A DNA stretch of 64,000 nucleotides from Polaribacter gangjinensis (GTDB lineage: Bacteria; Bacteroidota; Bacteroidia; Flavobacteriales; Flavobacteriaceae): NCBI RefSeq assembly GCF_038024125.1, contig NZ_CP150662.1, positions 761,501 through 825,500 on the forward strand, written 5' to 3'. Shown here piece after piece: positions 46,643 to 55,922 of the stretch; the first letter of the stretch is position 1; each line of letters begins with the position of its first letter. Under the pieces are notes generated by a model. It made no database searches. It had not been told where the DNA came from and saw only the letters and a list, made by a program, of their open reading frames with translations. A program made the translations under genes and the position numbers.

Positions 46643-48406
46643 ATGTCAACATCCATTTCTCGTGTTTTTGATTTTGCTTATCAACAATTGCAAAATCATC
46701 CTTCTGAAAAATGTTTTAATTATAAACAAGATTCCATTTGGGAATCAATTTCTACTGAAAAGTATCTTTCAGATGCTCAAAAAGTAAGTAGTTCATTATT
46801 ACATTTAGGCATCAAACCAACTGATAAAATTGCTGTAATTGCATCAAATAATCATCCTAATTGGCATATTTTAGACATTGGTATTTTACAAATTGGCGCA
46901 CAAAATGTCCCTCTATACGCTACACTTTCCGAAAAAGATTATGCCTATATTTTAAATCATTCTGATGCGTTGTTTTGTTTTGTGACCGATAAAAATTTAT
47001 ATGAAAAAGTTACTTCAATTAAAGACAAAACATCCCTAAAAAGAGTTTTTTATTTGCAAGATTTTCAATCAGATGATGATTGGTCAACTTTTTTAGAAAT
47101 AGGAATATCTCACAATTATACTGATGAAATTAACACAATAAAAAATAGCATTCAACCAAAGGATTTAGCTACAATTATTTATACTTCAGGAACAACTGGA
47201 ACTCCAAAAGGTGTTATGCTGACACATGAAAATATTGTTTTTACAGTTTTAAAAACTGCACAAAGAATCGATTTAAATCACGGTAAAAAAAAGATTATCA
47301 GCTACTTGCCTATTTGTCATATTTTTGAAAGAGCTGCTTGCTATTACAATCAAATGATGGGTTTTGAAGTGTATTTTGCAGAAAGCTTAGAAACCATTGG
47401 TGAAACTATCAAAGAAGTAAAACCTCACTATTTGGCTGTTGTTCCTAGATTATTAGAAAAGATTTTTGACAAAATTGTCGATAAAGGAAGTCAATTGTCT
47501 GGAATCAAAAAAAGGTTATTCTTTTGGGCGATTGAAGTTGCTGAAAAATTTGAACCCTATCAAAAAAATGGTGCTTTTTATCATTTTCAATTGAGCATTG
47601 CTAAAAAACTAATTTTCTCTAAATGGCAAGAAGCTTTGGGAGGAAATTTACAATTTATGATTTCGGGAAGTGCGCCTTTACAAGAACGATTAATTAGAGT
47701 TTTTACAGCTGCTGGAATGACTATTTTTGAGGGTTATGGTTTGACAGAATCTTCACCTGCAGGAACTTTAAACGAACTAAAAAATAATGGTTTTAAGATT
47801 GGTACTGTTGGAAAACCACTAGAAAATGTTGAAGTAAAAATTGCAGAAGATGGCGAAATTTTAATCAAAGGAAAAAATGTCATGCTAGGCTATTACAAAA
47901 ACCAAGATTTGACGAATGAAACCATCAGAAATGGATATTTGCATACAGGTGATATTGGTATTATTGATGCTGATGGATTTTTAAAAATTACCGATCGAAA
48001 AAAAGAAATTTTCAAAACTTCTGGAGGGAAATACATTGCTCCTGCAGCACTTGAAAGTGAGTTTAAACAATCACGTTTTATCGAACAAATTATGGTTATT
48101 GGTGAATCAGAAAAAATGCCTGCAGCTTTAATTCAACCAAATTTTGAGTTTGTAAAAGAATGGGCAAAACGCCATAATCACTCAATTATTGATGTGACTG
48201 CTGATCAAAATGTTCTTAAAAGAATTCAAAAAGAAATTGATTATTACAATCAAAAATTTGGAAAATGGGAACAAATCAAAAAGTTTGAAATTACGCCTGA
48301 CGAATGGTCAATTGAGGCGGGTCATTTAACCCCTACTATGAAAATGAAACGAAAAGTAATTCAAGAAAAATATAAAAACTTAGTCCAAAAAATATATAAT
48401 TCATAA
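46643..48406 (+). CDS. AMP-forming long-chain acyl-CoA synthetase (copy 1)
   Basis: A 587-residue adenylate-forming enzyme that activates fatty acids to acyl-CoA. The AMP-binding motif IIYTSGTTGTPKGVMLTHENI is split only by family-normal residues, and GYGLTESSP and GYLHTGDIG are intact. The C-terminal lysine region TDRKKEIFKTSGGKYIAP is present. There is no signal peptide or membrane anchor. A 75-bp gap separates it from a close paralogue, so this is a tandem duplication. It probably serves fatty-acid degradation or lipid remodelling; chain-length preference is unknown. Confidence 0.92.
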   Translation: MSTSISRVFDFAYQQLQNHPSEKCFNYKQDSIWESISTEKYLSDAQKVSSSLLHLGIKPTDKIAVIASNNHPNWHILDIGILQIGAQNVPLYATLSEKDYAYILNHSDALFCFVTDKNLYEKVTSIKDKTSLKRVFYLQDFQSDDDWSTFLEIGISHNYTDEINTIKNSIQPKDLATIIYTSGTTGTPKGVMLTHENIVFTVLKTAQRIDLNHGKKKIISYLPICHIFERAACYYNQMMGFEVYFAESLETIGETIKEVKPHYLAVVPRLLEKIFDKIVDKGSQLSGIKKRLFFWAIEVAEKFEPYQKNGAFYHFQLSIAKKLIFSKWQEALGGNLQFMISGSAPLQERLIRVFTAAGMTIFEGYGLTESSPAGTLNELKNNGFKIGTVGKPLENVEVKIAEDGEILIKGKNVMLGYYKNQDLTNETIRNGYLHTGDIGIIDADGFLKITDRKKEIFKTSGGKYIAPAALESEFKQSRFIEQIMVIGESEKMPAALIQPNFEFVKEWAKRHNHSIIDVTADQNVLKRIQKEIDYYNQKFGKWEQIKKFEITPDEWSIEAGHLTPTMKMKRKVIQEKYKNLVQKIYNS

Positions 48407-48428
48407 AAATATTCACTTTAATTTTCTA

Positions 48429-48459
48429 TTTGTAAAATCAAAGGAATTTCACTAATTTG
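48429..48459 (+). promoter_or_regulatory. Possible promoter of the second acyl-CoA synthetase gene
   Basis: TTTG (48429-48432) lies about 20 bp before TAATTTG (48453-48459), which is one base shorter than the -7 consensus. Confidence 0.35.
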
Positions 48460-48481
48460 GCGTTCTTCAAAATAAAACTTT

Positions 48482-50254
48482 ATGCAATCAGGAATTAGTA
48501 GATTATTTGATTTCCCCTATTATCAACTTGAAAAATATCAATTACAAAAAGCATTTTCAACCAAATACAATGGAAAATGGGAATCAATTTCTTCTCAAGA
48601 ATATGTTGATTTATCAAATAATATGAGTAGAGGTTTGTTGCAATTGGGTGTTAAACCAGGTGACAAAATAGCCATTATATCAACTAATAACAGAACAGAA
48701 TGGAATATCTGTGATATTGCAGCTTTGCAATTAGGCGCTCAAACTGTACCAATTTACCCAACAATTAGTAAAGAAGATTATGAATACATAATCAATCATT
48801 CTGAATCTATTTATTGTTTTGTTTCTGATATTTCTGTTTTAGAAAAATTAAATCAAATTAAGCAAAATACACATCTAAAAGGTGTTTTTACTTTTGATGA
48901 GATTCAAGGAGAGAAAAGTTGGAAAGAAGTTTTGAATTTGGGAATAGATGAAAGCAATCAAGCTGAAGTTGAAAACATAAAAAATGTAGTAAAACCAAGC
49001 GATTTAGCAACAATTATTTATACTTCTGGAACTACAGGAAAACCAAAAGGCGTACTTTTAACACATGATAATATTGTAAAAAATGTAATGTATTCCAAAG
49101 ACAGAGTTCCTTTAGAATATGGAAATTCAAGAGCATTGAGTTTTTTACCTGTGTGTCATATTTTCGAACGTATGATTTTGTATTTATATCAGTATTGTGG
49201 GGTTGATATTTATTTTGCTGAATCTATTGAAAAATTATCAGAAAATGCACAAGAGATAAAACCAAACGTTATGACTGCTGTGCCAAGATTGTATGAAAAA
49301 ATCTATGATAAAATCGTCTTAAAAGGAAAAGACTTAACAGGAATTAAAAAGAAATTATTTTTCTGGGCTTTGGATTTAGGGTTAAAATACGAACCTTATG
49401 GAGCCAATGGTTGGTGGTATGAAAAACAACTAGGCATTGCAAGAAAACTTATTTTTTCTAAATGGCAAGCAGCTTTAGGAGGAGAATTAAAGTTGATGGT
49501 TTCTGGAAGTGCTGCTTTACAACCAAGATTAACTAGAGTTTTTGCGGCTGCAGGAATGCCAATTATGGAAGGTTATGGTTTAACAGAAACATCACCTGTT
49601 ATTTCTGTAAATGATCAAAATAATGATGGTTTTAGAATTGGAACTGTTGGGAAAATTATTGATGGAATTGAAGTAAAAATTGCAGACAATGGCGAAATTT
49701 TAGTGAAAGGTCACAATGTAATGCAAGGGTATTACAAAGATCCCGAAAAAACTGCTGAAGTAATGAAAGACGGCTATTTTCATACGGGTGATAAAGGCGA
49801 ATTCGACAAAGATGGTTTCCTAAAAATCACAGGAAGAACGAAAGAAATGTTTAAAACTTCTGGAGGTAAATATGTAGTGCCACCATTATTAGAAGGCGAG
49901 TTAAAACAATCTTTATTTATTGAACAAGTGATGGTTGTTGGCGAAGGTCAAAAAATGCCAGCTGCCATAATTCAACCTAATTTTGAATACCTAAAAGAAT
50001 GGGCAAAATTGCATGAAATTACTTTTTCTACCAACAAAGATCTAATTGAAAATCCAAAAGTTTTGGAGCAAATTCAAAAAGCAATTGACAAATGCAATGA
50101 AAACTTTGGTCAATGGGAACAAATTAAACGTTTTGAATTGACTGCTAATGAATGGTCTATTGATGGTGGTGAATTAACTCCAACCATGAAAATGAGACGC
50201 GATGTAATTAAAGAAATTTACAAAGATTTATACAACAAAATATACAATAACTAA
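48482..50254 (+). CDS. AMP-forming long-chain acyl-CoA synthetase (copy 2)
   Basis: A 590-residue paralogue of the previous gene with the same architecture: ATIIYTSGTTGKPKGVLLTH, GYGLTETSPVISVND and GYFHTGDKG, then TGRTKEMFKTSGGKYVVPP. The two copies share the segments FDFxYxQL, LATIIYTSGTTG and KWQAALGG, but differ in many surface positions, so the duplication is not recent. The residue after GLTE is T here and S in copy 1, and the loop that follows differs, which may alter substrate preference. A strong terminator ends the pair at 50279-50317. Confidence 0.93.
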   Translation: MQSGISRLFDFPYYQLEKYQLQKAFSTKYNGKWESISSQEYVDLSNNMSRGLLQLGVKPGDKIAIISTNNRTEWNICDIAALQLGAQTVPIYPTISKEDYEYIINHSESIYCFVSDISVLEKLNQIKQNTHLKGVFTFDEIQGEKSWKEVLNLGIDESNQAEVENIKNVVKPSDLATIIYTSGTTGKPKGVLLTHDNIVKNVMYSKDRVPLEYGNSRALSFLPVCHIFERMILYLYQYCGVDIYFAESIEKLSENAQEIKPNVMTAVPRLYEKIYDKIVLKGKDLTGIKKKLFFWALDLGLKYEPYGANGWWYEKQLGIARKLIFSKWQAALGGELKLMVSGSAALQPRLTRVFAAAGMPIMEGYGLTETSPVISVNDQNNDGFRIGTVGKIIDGIEVKIADNGEILVKGHNVMQGYYKDPEKTAEVMKDGYFHTGDKGEFDKDGFLKITGRTKEMFKTSGGKYVVPPLLEGELKQSLFIEQVMVVGEGQKMPAAIIQPNFEYLKEWAKLHEITFSTNKDLIENPKVLEQIQKAIDKCNENFGQWEQIKRFELTANEWSIDGGELTPTMKMRRDVIKEIYKDLYNKIYNN

Positions 50255-50278
50255 AATTGTAAAATTCAACAAACAAAG

Positions 50279-50317
50279 AGCGGCTACTAGTTTTATACAA
50301 TTTAGTAGCTGCTTTTT
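50279..50317 (+). terminator. Rho-independent terminator after the acyl-CoA synthetase pair
   Basis: An 11-bp stem AGCGGCTACTA/TAGTAGCTGCT (one G-U pair), a 13-base loop and a T-run. It lies between convergent genes. Confidence 0.88.
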
Positions 50318-50333
50318 ATTTTAAGAAACTTAT

Positions 50334-51335
50334 TTAGTGTAAAATCTTAAATATTAGTTCTTTTAAAATATCTCCCTCATTTTGATTGGCTCCAACTCCT
50401 TTACTTTTCATATCTGCATCTCTCAAAAATGACAAGACACTTGTTACTTTTTGAATGGGATAATTTCTTGCCGCCAAAAAATATTCATCTGCAAAATAAG
50501 GATTGATTCCCAAAGCTGAAGCTACTGATTTTTTTGATTTATCTTGCAAACCATGAAAAAAAAGTAATTGTGTAAAAAAACTGTTCAGCAATGAAATGGT
50601 TACAATCAGGGGATTCCCTTTGGGATTTTCAGCAAAATAATTGATAATTCTATTCGATTTTAAAACGCTCTTCTCTCCTATTGCTTTTCGCAACTCAAAA
50701 TTGTTGAAATCTTTTGAAATTCCGATATTCTCTTCAATATGTTTGTCATTGATGATAGTTCCTTCAGGTAAAATAATCATCAATTTATTTAATTCATTGA
50801 AGATTTTACTCAAATCTGTACCTAAAAATTCAACCAACATCAATGCAGCTTTTGGTTCAATTTGGTATTTTTTCTCACTTAAAACTCTACGAATCCAATC
50901 AGAAACTTGATTTTCATACATCTTTTTACTTTCAAAAATCAATCCTGATTTTAAAATATCTTTGTAAAGCTTTTTTCGTTTATCTAAGGTTTTGTATTTG
51001 TAATTGAATACTAAAACAGTAGTAGGTTGCGGATTCTCTGCGTATGTAGCTAACTTTTCGATAGTTTTACTTAAATCTTGAGCTTCTTTTACAATAATTA
51101 CCTGTTTATCTGCCATCATAGGATAGCGTTTTGAAGCAGCAATAATCTCTTCAATAGTTACATCTCTTCCATACATTATTTGCTGATTAAAACCCTTTTC
51201 AGATTCATCCAATACATTTTCTTCAATAAAATTGGAAATCTCATCAATATAAAAAGGTTCTTCACCCATCAAAAAGTAAATTGGCTTTAGGATTTTCCTT
51301 TTTATATCAGCTTTTATATTATTAATTTCAGTCAT
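50334..51335 (-). CDS. holA: DNA polymerase III subunit delta
   Basis: A 333-residue subunit of the clamp loader, which opens the beta clamp during DNA replication. It has the HolA N-terminus (IKADIKRKILKPIYFLMGEEPFYIDEISNFI), the VIIVKEAQDL strand and the C-terminal IINYFAENPKGNPLIVTISLLNSFF and ALGINPYFADEYFLAARNY segments typical of Bacteroidetes delta subunits. It is divergently transcribed from the HSDR_N gene with only 17 bp between the start codons. Confidence 0.93.
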   Translation of the reverse strand: MTEINNIKADIKRKILKPIYFLMGEEPFYIDEISNFIEENVLDESEKGFNQQIMYGRDVTIEEIIAASKRYPMMADKQVIIVKEAQDLSKTIEKLATYAENPQPTTVLVFNYKYKTLDKRKKLYKDILKSGLIFESKKMYENQVSDWIRRVLSEKKYQIEPKAALMLVEFLGTDLSKIFNELNKLMIILPEGTIINDKHIEENIGISKDFNNFELRKAIGEKSVLKSNRIINYFAENPKGNPLIVTISLLNSFFTQLLFFHGLQDKSKKSVASALGINPYFADEYFLAARNYPIQKVTSVLSFLRDADMKSKGVGANQNEGDILKELIFKILH

Positions 51336-51340
51336 TTTAT

Positions 51341-51348
51341 TACTTTTG
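51341..51348 (+). promoter_or_regulatory. -7 promoter element TACTTTTG, only 4 bp from a start codon
   Basis: Exact TANNTTTG match. With the ATG at 51353 the transcript would begin at or within a base or two of the start codon, that is, leaderless. Confidence 0.5.
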
Positions 51349-51352
51349 ATTG

Positions 51353-51808
51353 ATGCAAAAACTCAATCTTCCATCCTATTCGTTCAATTTCAAAAATACG
51401 AAAAACAAGACGCTTATTTTTGATAAATTCCGAAAAAAATATGTGGTATTAACTCCCGAAGAATGGGTTCGTCAACATGTTGCTCATTTTTTACATGAAG
51501 AGAAAAAATACCCAATTTCATTGATTTCTATTGAAAAACAGTTACTTATCAATAATTTAAAAAAACGAACTGACATTATTATTTTCAATGCTTTTGGAAA
51601 TCCTGAAATCATGGTGGAATGCAAAGCACCTACAATAAAAATTACACAAAAAACTTTTGATCAAATTGCACGATATAATTTAAAAATAAAAGCAAATTAT
51701 CTCTTTGTAACCAATGGTTTAGACCATTTTTATTGTCAGATGGATTTTGAAAATGAAACTTATATTTTCTTGAAAGAACTTCCTGATTTTATTAAGAAAA
51801 CTTTATAA
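51353..51808 (+). CDS. Type I restriction enzyme R protein N-terminal domain protein (HSDR_N)
   Basis: A 151-residue stand-alone PD-(D/E)xK nuclease-fold protein. The core motif is visible as RTDIIIFN, then IMVECKAP (the E-x-K pair), followed by FDQIARYNLKIKANYLFVTNG. It corresponds to the nuclease domain of HsdR without the helicase part. No hsdM, hsdS or other restriction genes are near, and homologues of this size are widespread as single genes in Bacteroidetes. Its substrate and role are unknown. ATG 51353 is preferred over TTG 51350. Confidence 0.85.
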   Translation: MQKLNLPSYSFNFKNTKNKTLIFDKFRKKYVVLTPEEWVRQHVAHFLHEEKKYPISLISIEKQLLINNLKKRTDIIIFNAFGNPEIMVECKAPTIKITQKTFDQIARYNLKIKANYLFVTNGLDHFYCQMDFENETYIFLKELPDFIKKTL

Positions 51809-51842
51809 TGAAACTCATTTTTAAAGTGTAAATTCGCACCTT

Positions 51843-52841
51843 GTGAAAATAGCGATCGTCATATTAAATTGGAATGGTAAAAAACTGTTGGAAACATTTC
51901 TTCCTTCCATTGTGAATTTTAGTTCAGAAAAAGCTGAAATATTTGTTGCAGACAATGCTTCAACGGATGATTCTATTTCTTACGTCAAAAAACATTTTCC
52001 GTCTGTAAATATCATTGAAAATGCCGTAAATGGAGGTTATGCAAAAGGGTATAATGATGCTTTGCAAGCTATTGAAGCCGATATTTATTGCTTGATAAAT
52101 TCGGATGTTGAAGTTACAAAAAATTGGTTAGCACCAGTAATTGAAGTTTTTGAAAAAGAGAAAAATGTAGCCATCATTCAACCAAAAATTTTAGATTATA
52201 AAGAAAAATCTAGCTTTGAATATGCAGGAGCTGGAGGTGGATTTATTGATTTTTTTGGATATCCATACTGTAGAGGACGTGTTTTTAATTCACTAGAAAA
52301 AGACACACAACAGTTTGATGATACTGCTGAAATTTTTTGGGCTTCAGGCGCTTGTTTTTTTATTCGTTCAAAAGTTTTTCGCGATCTTAATGGTTTTGAT
52401 GAAGATTATTTTGCACATCAAGAAGAAATCGACTTGTGTTGGAGAACTCAAAATTTAGGTTTTGACATCAAATATGTTGGGACATCTACTGTTTTTCATA
52501 TTGGTGGTGCAACTTTGCAAGAAACAAATCCGCATAAAACCTATTTGAATTTTAGAAATAGTCTGTTAAATGTCGTTAAAAATGTACCCAAAAGATGGTT
52601 TTTAATTGTTGTTCTTTCAAGGTTGATTTTAGACGGAATTGCAGGAATCAAATTTTTACTAGAATTAAGACCCATTCACACATTTGCCATTTTAAAAGCG
52701 CATCTCAGTTTTTATAAAAACCTACCATTATTCCTTAAAAAAAGACGGAAAATTATCAAAAAACAAACTTATTTTATCCACATTAGTATTGTTTGGCAAT
52801 ATTTTGTGTTGGGAAAAAAGAGGTTTCAAGATTTGGATTAA
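51843..52841 (+). CDS. Family 2 glycosyltransferase
   Basis: A 332-residue GT-A fold enzyme starting at GTG 51843. It has the N-terminal VKIAIVILNWNGKKLLETFLPSI, the nucleotide-binding ADNASTDDSI, the metal-binding INSDVEV and the acceptor motif GFDEDYFAHQEEIDLCWR. A hydrophobic C-terminal region (about 240-270) may attach it to the membrane. It probably adds a sugar, such as rhamnose, to a surface polysaccharide or lipid. It ends 3 bp from the convergent Sua5 gene, with no visible terminator between them. Confidence 0.92.
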   Translation: MKIAIVILNWNGKKLLETFLPSIVNFSSEKAEIFVADNASTDDSISYVKKHFPSVNIIENAVNGGYAKGYNDALQAIEADIYCLINSDVEVTKNWLAPVIEVFEKEKNVAIIQPKILDYKEKSSFEYAGAGGGFIDFFGYPYCRGRVFNSLEKDTQQFDDTAEIFWASGACFFIRSKVFRDLNGFDEDYFAHQEEIDLCWRTQNLGFDIKYVGTSTVFHIGGATLQETNPHKTYLNFRNSLLNVVKNVPKRWFLIVVLSRLILDGIAGIKFLLELRPIHTFAILKAHLSFYKNLPLFLKKRRKIIKKQTYFIHISIVWQYFVLGKKRFQDLD

Positions 52842-52844
52842 AGT

Positions 52845-53465
52845 TTATAAGATATCCAAACTCCCTTTCCCTTCCCTGATTACTGTGGGTTCAGAAGTAG
52901 TCAAATCAATAATTGTAGAGGCATAATTATCTCCATAACCTCCATCAATCACAACATCAACCAAATGTTGCCATTTTTCAAAAATCAATTCTGGATCTGT
53001 AGTATATTCTAAAATATCATCATCATCTCTGATTGATGAAGATACTATTGGATTTCCAAGATTTTCCACAATCGTTCTTGCTATATTGTTATCAGGAATA
53101 CGAATTCCGACAGTTTCTTTTTTCTTAAAAACTTTTGGTAAATTGTTACTTCCTGGTAAAATAAACGTGTATGGTCCTGGTAAGGCACGTTTTAAGATTT
53201 TAAAAGTAGGAGTATCAATTTGTTTTATATAATCTGATAAATGACTCAAATCATTACAAACAAAAGAAAAATTTGCTTTTTCAAGTTTTACTCCTTTAAT
53301 CTGAGCAATTCTTTCAAGTGCTTTGATATTGGTAATATCACATCCCAAACCATAGACAGTATCTGTTGGATAGATGATTAATCCTCCACTTTTCAATATT
53401 TTAACAACCTTATCAATTTGCCTTTGATTCGGATTTTCGTTGTATAATTTGATGAATTCTGCCAT
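52845..53465 (-). CDS. Sua5/YciO/YrdC family protein (threonylcarbamoyl-AMP synthase-like)
   Basis: A 206-residue YrdC-fold protein. It has the KxR-type start (LKSGGLIIYPTDTVYGLGCDI), the nucleotide-binding segment LPGPYTFILPGSNNLP and TVGIRIPDN. The family makes threonylcarbamoyl-AMP for the t6A modification of ANN-decoding tRNAs; the YciO branch is less active and functionally unclear. The sequence ends with the domain, without the Sua5 C-terminal extension. The start ATG 53465 follows the response regulator terminator, so it has its own promoter. Confidence 0.9.
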   Translation of the reverse strand: MAEFIKLYNENPNQRQIDKVVKILKSGGLIIYPTDTVYGLGCDITNIKALERIAQIKGVKLEKANFSFVCNDLSHLSDYIKQIDTPTFKILKRALPGPYTFILPGSNNLPKVFKKKETVGIRIPDNNIARTIVENLGNPIVSSSIRDDDDILEYTTDPELIFEKWQHLVDVVIDGGYGDNYASTIIDLTTSEPTVIREGKGSLDIL

Positions 53466-53477
53466 GATTTAAAAATA

Positions 53478-53512
53478 CAAAAAACTCTAGATGTAATAAC
53501 AAATAGAGTTTT
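53478..53512 (-). terminator. Rho-independent terminator after the response regulator gene
   Basis: A perfect 9-bp stem AAAACTCTA/TAGAGTTTT with a 14-base loop; on the minus strand it is followed by a T-run. Confidence 0.82.
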
Positions 53513-53538
53513 GATTTTTTCTGGGAAGTTAGGATTTT

Positions 53539-54243
53539 TTATGATTTATCAATCAAACGAAATCCTTCTCCATGAATGTTTAAAATTTCTACATTTTCAT
53601 CATCTTTTAAATATTTACGCAATTTTGCAATGTAAACATCCATACTTCTAGATGTGAAATAATTGTCATCTCTCCAGATTTTTGTCAAAGCCAATTCGCG
53701 AGGCATTAAATCGTTTTTGTGAATTGCTAACATTCGTAACAATTTACTTTCTTTTGGCGATAATTTAATTGGTTCTATTGCGGATGGTGATGATAAATAA
53801 CGCAATTTAGAATTGAACGAAAAACTTCCGATTGTAAATTCAAAAATTTGGTCAGATTCTGAGGTTTTGTCTGATTCTTTACGTTGTAAAATAGCTTTAA
53901 TTTTATGCAATAATACTTCTGAATCAAATGGTTTATTTAAATAATCATCTGCACCAACTGCATATCCTTTTAACACATCTTCTTTTAAAGTCTTTGCTGT
54001 CAAAAAGATAATTGGAATTTCCTTATTGGTTACCCTAATGTCTTGCGCTAACGAAAATCCGTCTTTACGAGGCATCATAACGTCTAAAATGCACAAATCA
54101 TAATCGCTATTTTTAAACATTATTAAGCCTTCAATTCCGTCTTTTGCAAGTGTAACATTGTAGTCATTTAAAGACAAATAATCTTTTAAAACGGTTCCAA
54201 AGTTTGGATCGTCTTCTACTAATAAAATTTTTTTACTTCCCAT
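53539..54243 (-). CDS. OmpR/PhoB family response regulator
   Basis: A 234-residue DNA-binding response regulator. The receiver domain (residues 5-118) has acidic D11/D12, the phospho-acceptor Asp54 in CILDVMMP and K104 in NKPF. The C-terminal winged helix (about 140-230) carries LSPKESKLLRMLAIHKNDLMPRELALTKIWRDDNYFTSRSMDVYIAKLRKYL. Its kinase gene lies 6 bp upstream on the same strand. The pair resembles RprX/RprY of Bacteroides; targets are unknown. Confidence 0.94.
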   Translation of the reverse strand: MGSKKILLVEDDPNFGTVLKDYLSLNDYNVTLAKDGIEGLIMFKNSDYDLCILDVMMPRKDGFSLAQDIRVTNKEIPIIFLTAKTLKEDVLKGYAVGADDYLNKPFDSEVLLHKIKAILQRKESDKTSESDQIFEFTIGSFSFNSKLRYLSSPSAIEPIKLSPKESKLLRMLAIHKNDLMPRELALTKIWRDDNYFTSRSMDVYIAKLRKYLKDDENVEILNIHGEGFRLIDKS

Positions 54244-54249
54244 TGTATA

Positions 54250-55818
54250 TTAATTTAAAGGTAATTTAACTGTGAATATGCTTCCTTTTCCTTTTTCACT
54301 CTCAACAAATACTGTTCCATGATGTTTTTCTACAATTTCCTTAACATAAGCCAATCCTAAACCATGGCCTTTTACATCATGTATGTTTCCTTTTTGCTCT
54401 CTATAAAACTTATCAAAAGCCATTTTTTGAGCTGCTTTACCCATTCCAATTCCTTCATCTTTTATTTTAAAAATGAAAAATTTATTGGTGCTTTCTGTAT
54501 AAATATCAATTTTTGGAGCGTCAGCTGAATATTTAATTGCGTTTTCTAACATGTTTACAACAACATTCAACAAATGAAATTCGTTCCCCGATATTTCTGA
54601 TGAAATTGCCTCAAAATGTTTTGTAATACTTCCTCCTCTATCATCAATCAATAAACTTACATGATTGATTGCGTCTTCGATAATGTCGTGAACATCAACA
54701 GTATCCTTACTGATTGTTAATTGATTTTTTTCTAATCTAGATATTCGTAATACATTTTCAACCTGCGAATGCATTCGCTTATTTTCATCGCGAATCATTT
54801 TTACATATTGCAATACTTTTTCACTATCTCCGATAATTTTTGGATTTTTTATAGAATCTAAAGCCAAATTGATAGTCGCAATAGGTGTTTTAAATTCATG
54901 AGTCATATTATTGATGAAATCAGTTTTGATTTCTGATATTTTTTTCTGCTTGATTAGTTGATACAGTGAACTTGAAAAAGCGATTATAATGACAAAAATG
55001 AAAAATACAGACAACAATAAAATAGATGAAATTCCGGATAAAATATGTTCATTTTTTGATGGAAAAGTGACAAATAAATTGTATTCAGGTTTATTTTCTG
55101 AATCATACAAAAGCGGATATTCGTAACTTTCGTTGATATTAATTGTGTAATACCCTGATTTTAATTTAGTTGCTAATCCTTCATTGGTATAAACACCGTA
55201 TTTAAAATCTAAATGGATATTATTTTTTATTAGCTCTTCTTTTATAGTTGCATTCAGTTCTCTATTACTAACTCTTTTATTTAGAGGATTTACTCTTTTA
55301 AAATCTTTCATGATTTGAGCAAACTGACTTTTCTCAAGGCTTTTCATTCTGCCCAAAAAAGAAAAACGTTCAACATCTTCAGCATTGAAAAGATTGTCTT
55401 GACTTTTTATAAATTTACTTTGAAAAAAATCTTTTTTTCCAGTTACTCTAGTAAAAATTATTTTTTCGTCGTCTAAAAAATCTAAGGGAATTTCAAAGTT
55501 TTCCTCTAAAACTGTTGTTCCAAAAGTTATTTTGGTATTATTTGCAGTGTCAATTTGCTGAAAAAGGTAGTTTTTAATTTGTGCGTTGTCAGCAAGTGTT
55601 TTATGCTCTAAAATATCCTGAATCTGAATTTCAATAAGCCTTTCTTCCTTTTCATTGATTCTCTCTGCAACACGTCCTAAAGATTTTTGAACATCATTTC
55701 TAAACTGTTCTTTTCTACTTTCAACAGCATTATTTATCCAATAGAGTTGAACAGCAATAATTCCTATTAAGGAAATGCTCATCAAAACAACAATGAAAAT
55801 AAACATCTTTTTACCCAC
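54250..55818 (-). CDS. Two-component sensor histidine kinase
   Basis: A 522-residue inner-membrane kinase. It has TM1 (about residues 5-27), a periplasmic sensor region (about 28-260) with no recognisable domain, TM2 (about 262-285), HisKA with His307 in NNMTHEFKTPIATI, and HATPase_c (NAIKYS, KDEGIGMGK, GHGLGLAYVKE). It phosphorylates the response regulator encoded 6 bp downstream. The frame begins at GTG 55818, but the -7 element TAACTTTG at 55823-55830 leaves almost no leader, so ATG 55806 (MFIFIV) may be the true start. Confidence 0.92.
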   Translation of the reverse strand: MGKKMFIFIVVLMSISLIGIIAVQLYWINNAVESRKEQFRNDVQKSLGRVAERINEKEERLIEIQIQDILEHKTLADNAQIKNYLFQQIDTANNTKITFGTTVLEENFEIPLDFLDDEKIIFTRVTGKKDFFQSKFIKSQDNLFNAEDVERFSFLGRMKSLEKSQFAQIMKDFKRVNPLNKRVSNRELNATIKEELIKNNIHLDFKYGVYTNEGLATKLKSGYYTININESYEYPLLYDSENKPEYNLFVTFPSKNEHILSGISSILLLSVFFIFVIIIAFSSSLYQLIKQKKISEIKTDFINNMTHEFKTPIATINLALDSIKNPKIIGDSEKVLQYVKMIRDENKRMHSQVENVLRISRLEKNQLTISKDTVDVHDIIEDAINHVSLLIDDRGGSITKHFEAISSEISGNEFHLLNVVVNMLENAIKYSADAPKIDIYTESTNKFFIFKIKDEGIGMGKAAQKMAFDKFYREQKGNIHDVKGHGLGLAYVKEIVEKHHGTVFVESEKGKGSIFTVKLPLN

Positions 55819-55822
55819 GTAT

Positions 55823-55830
55823 CAAAGTTA
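55823..55830 (-). promoter_or_regulatory. -7 promoter element TAACTTTG for the two-component operon
   Basis: Exact TANNTTTG match on the minus strand, 16 bp before ATG 55806. Confidence 0.5.
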
Positions 55831-55922
55831 CGTGATAAAAGAATTGAAAATTAAATTTTCTAATAAATATTAACTGAAATAACTTAAATTTAAGAGTGTT
55901 TTAACAAATTCATTACAAATAC

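Noticed and set aside
51353..51808. A type I restriction-modification system
   Set aside because: Only the nuclease-like domain is present; no hsdM, hsdS or helicase part is nearby.
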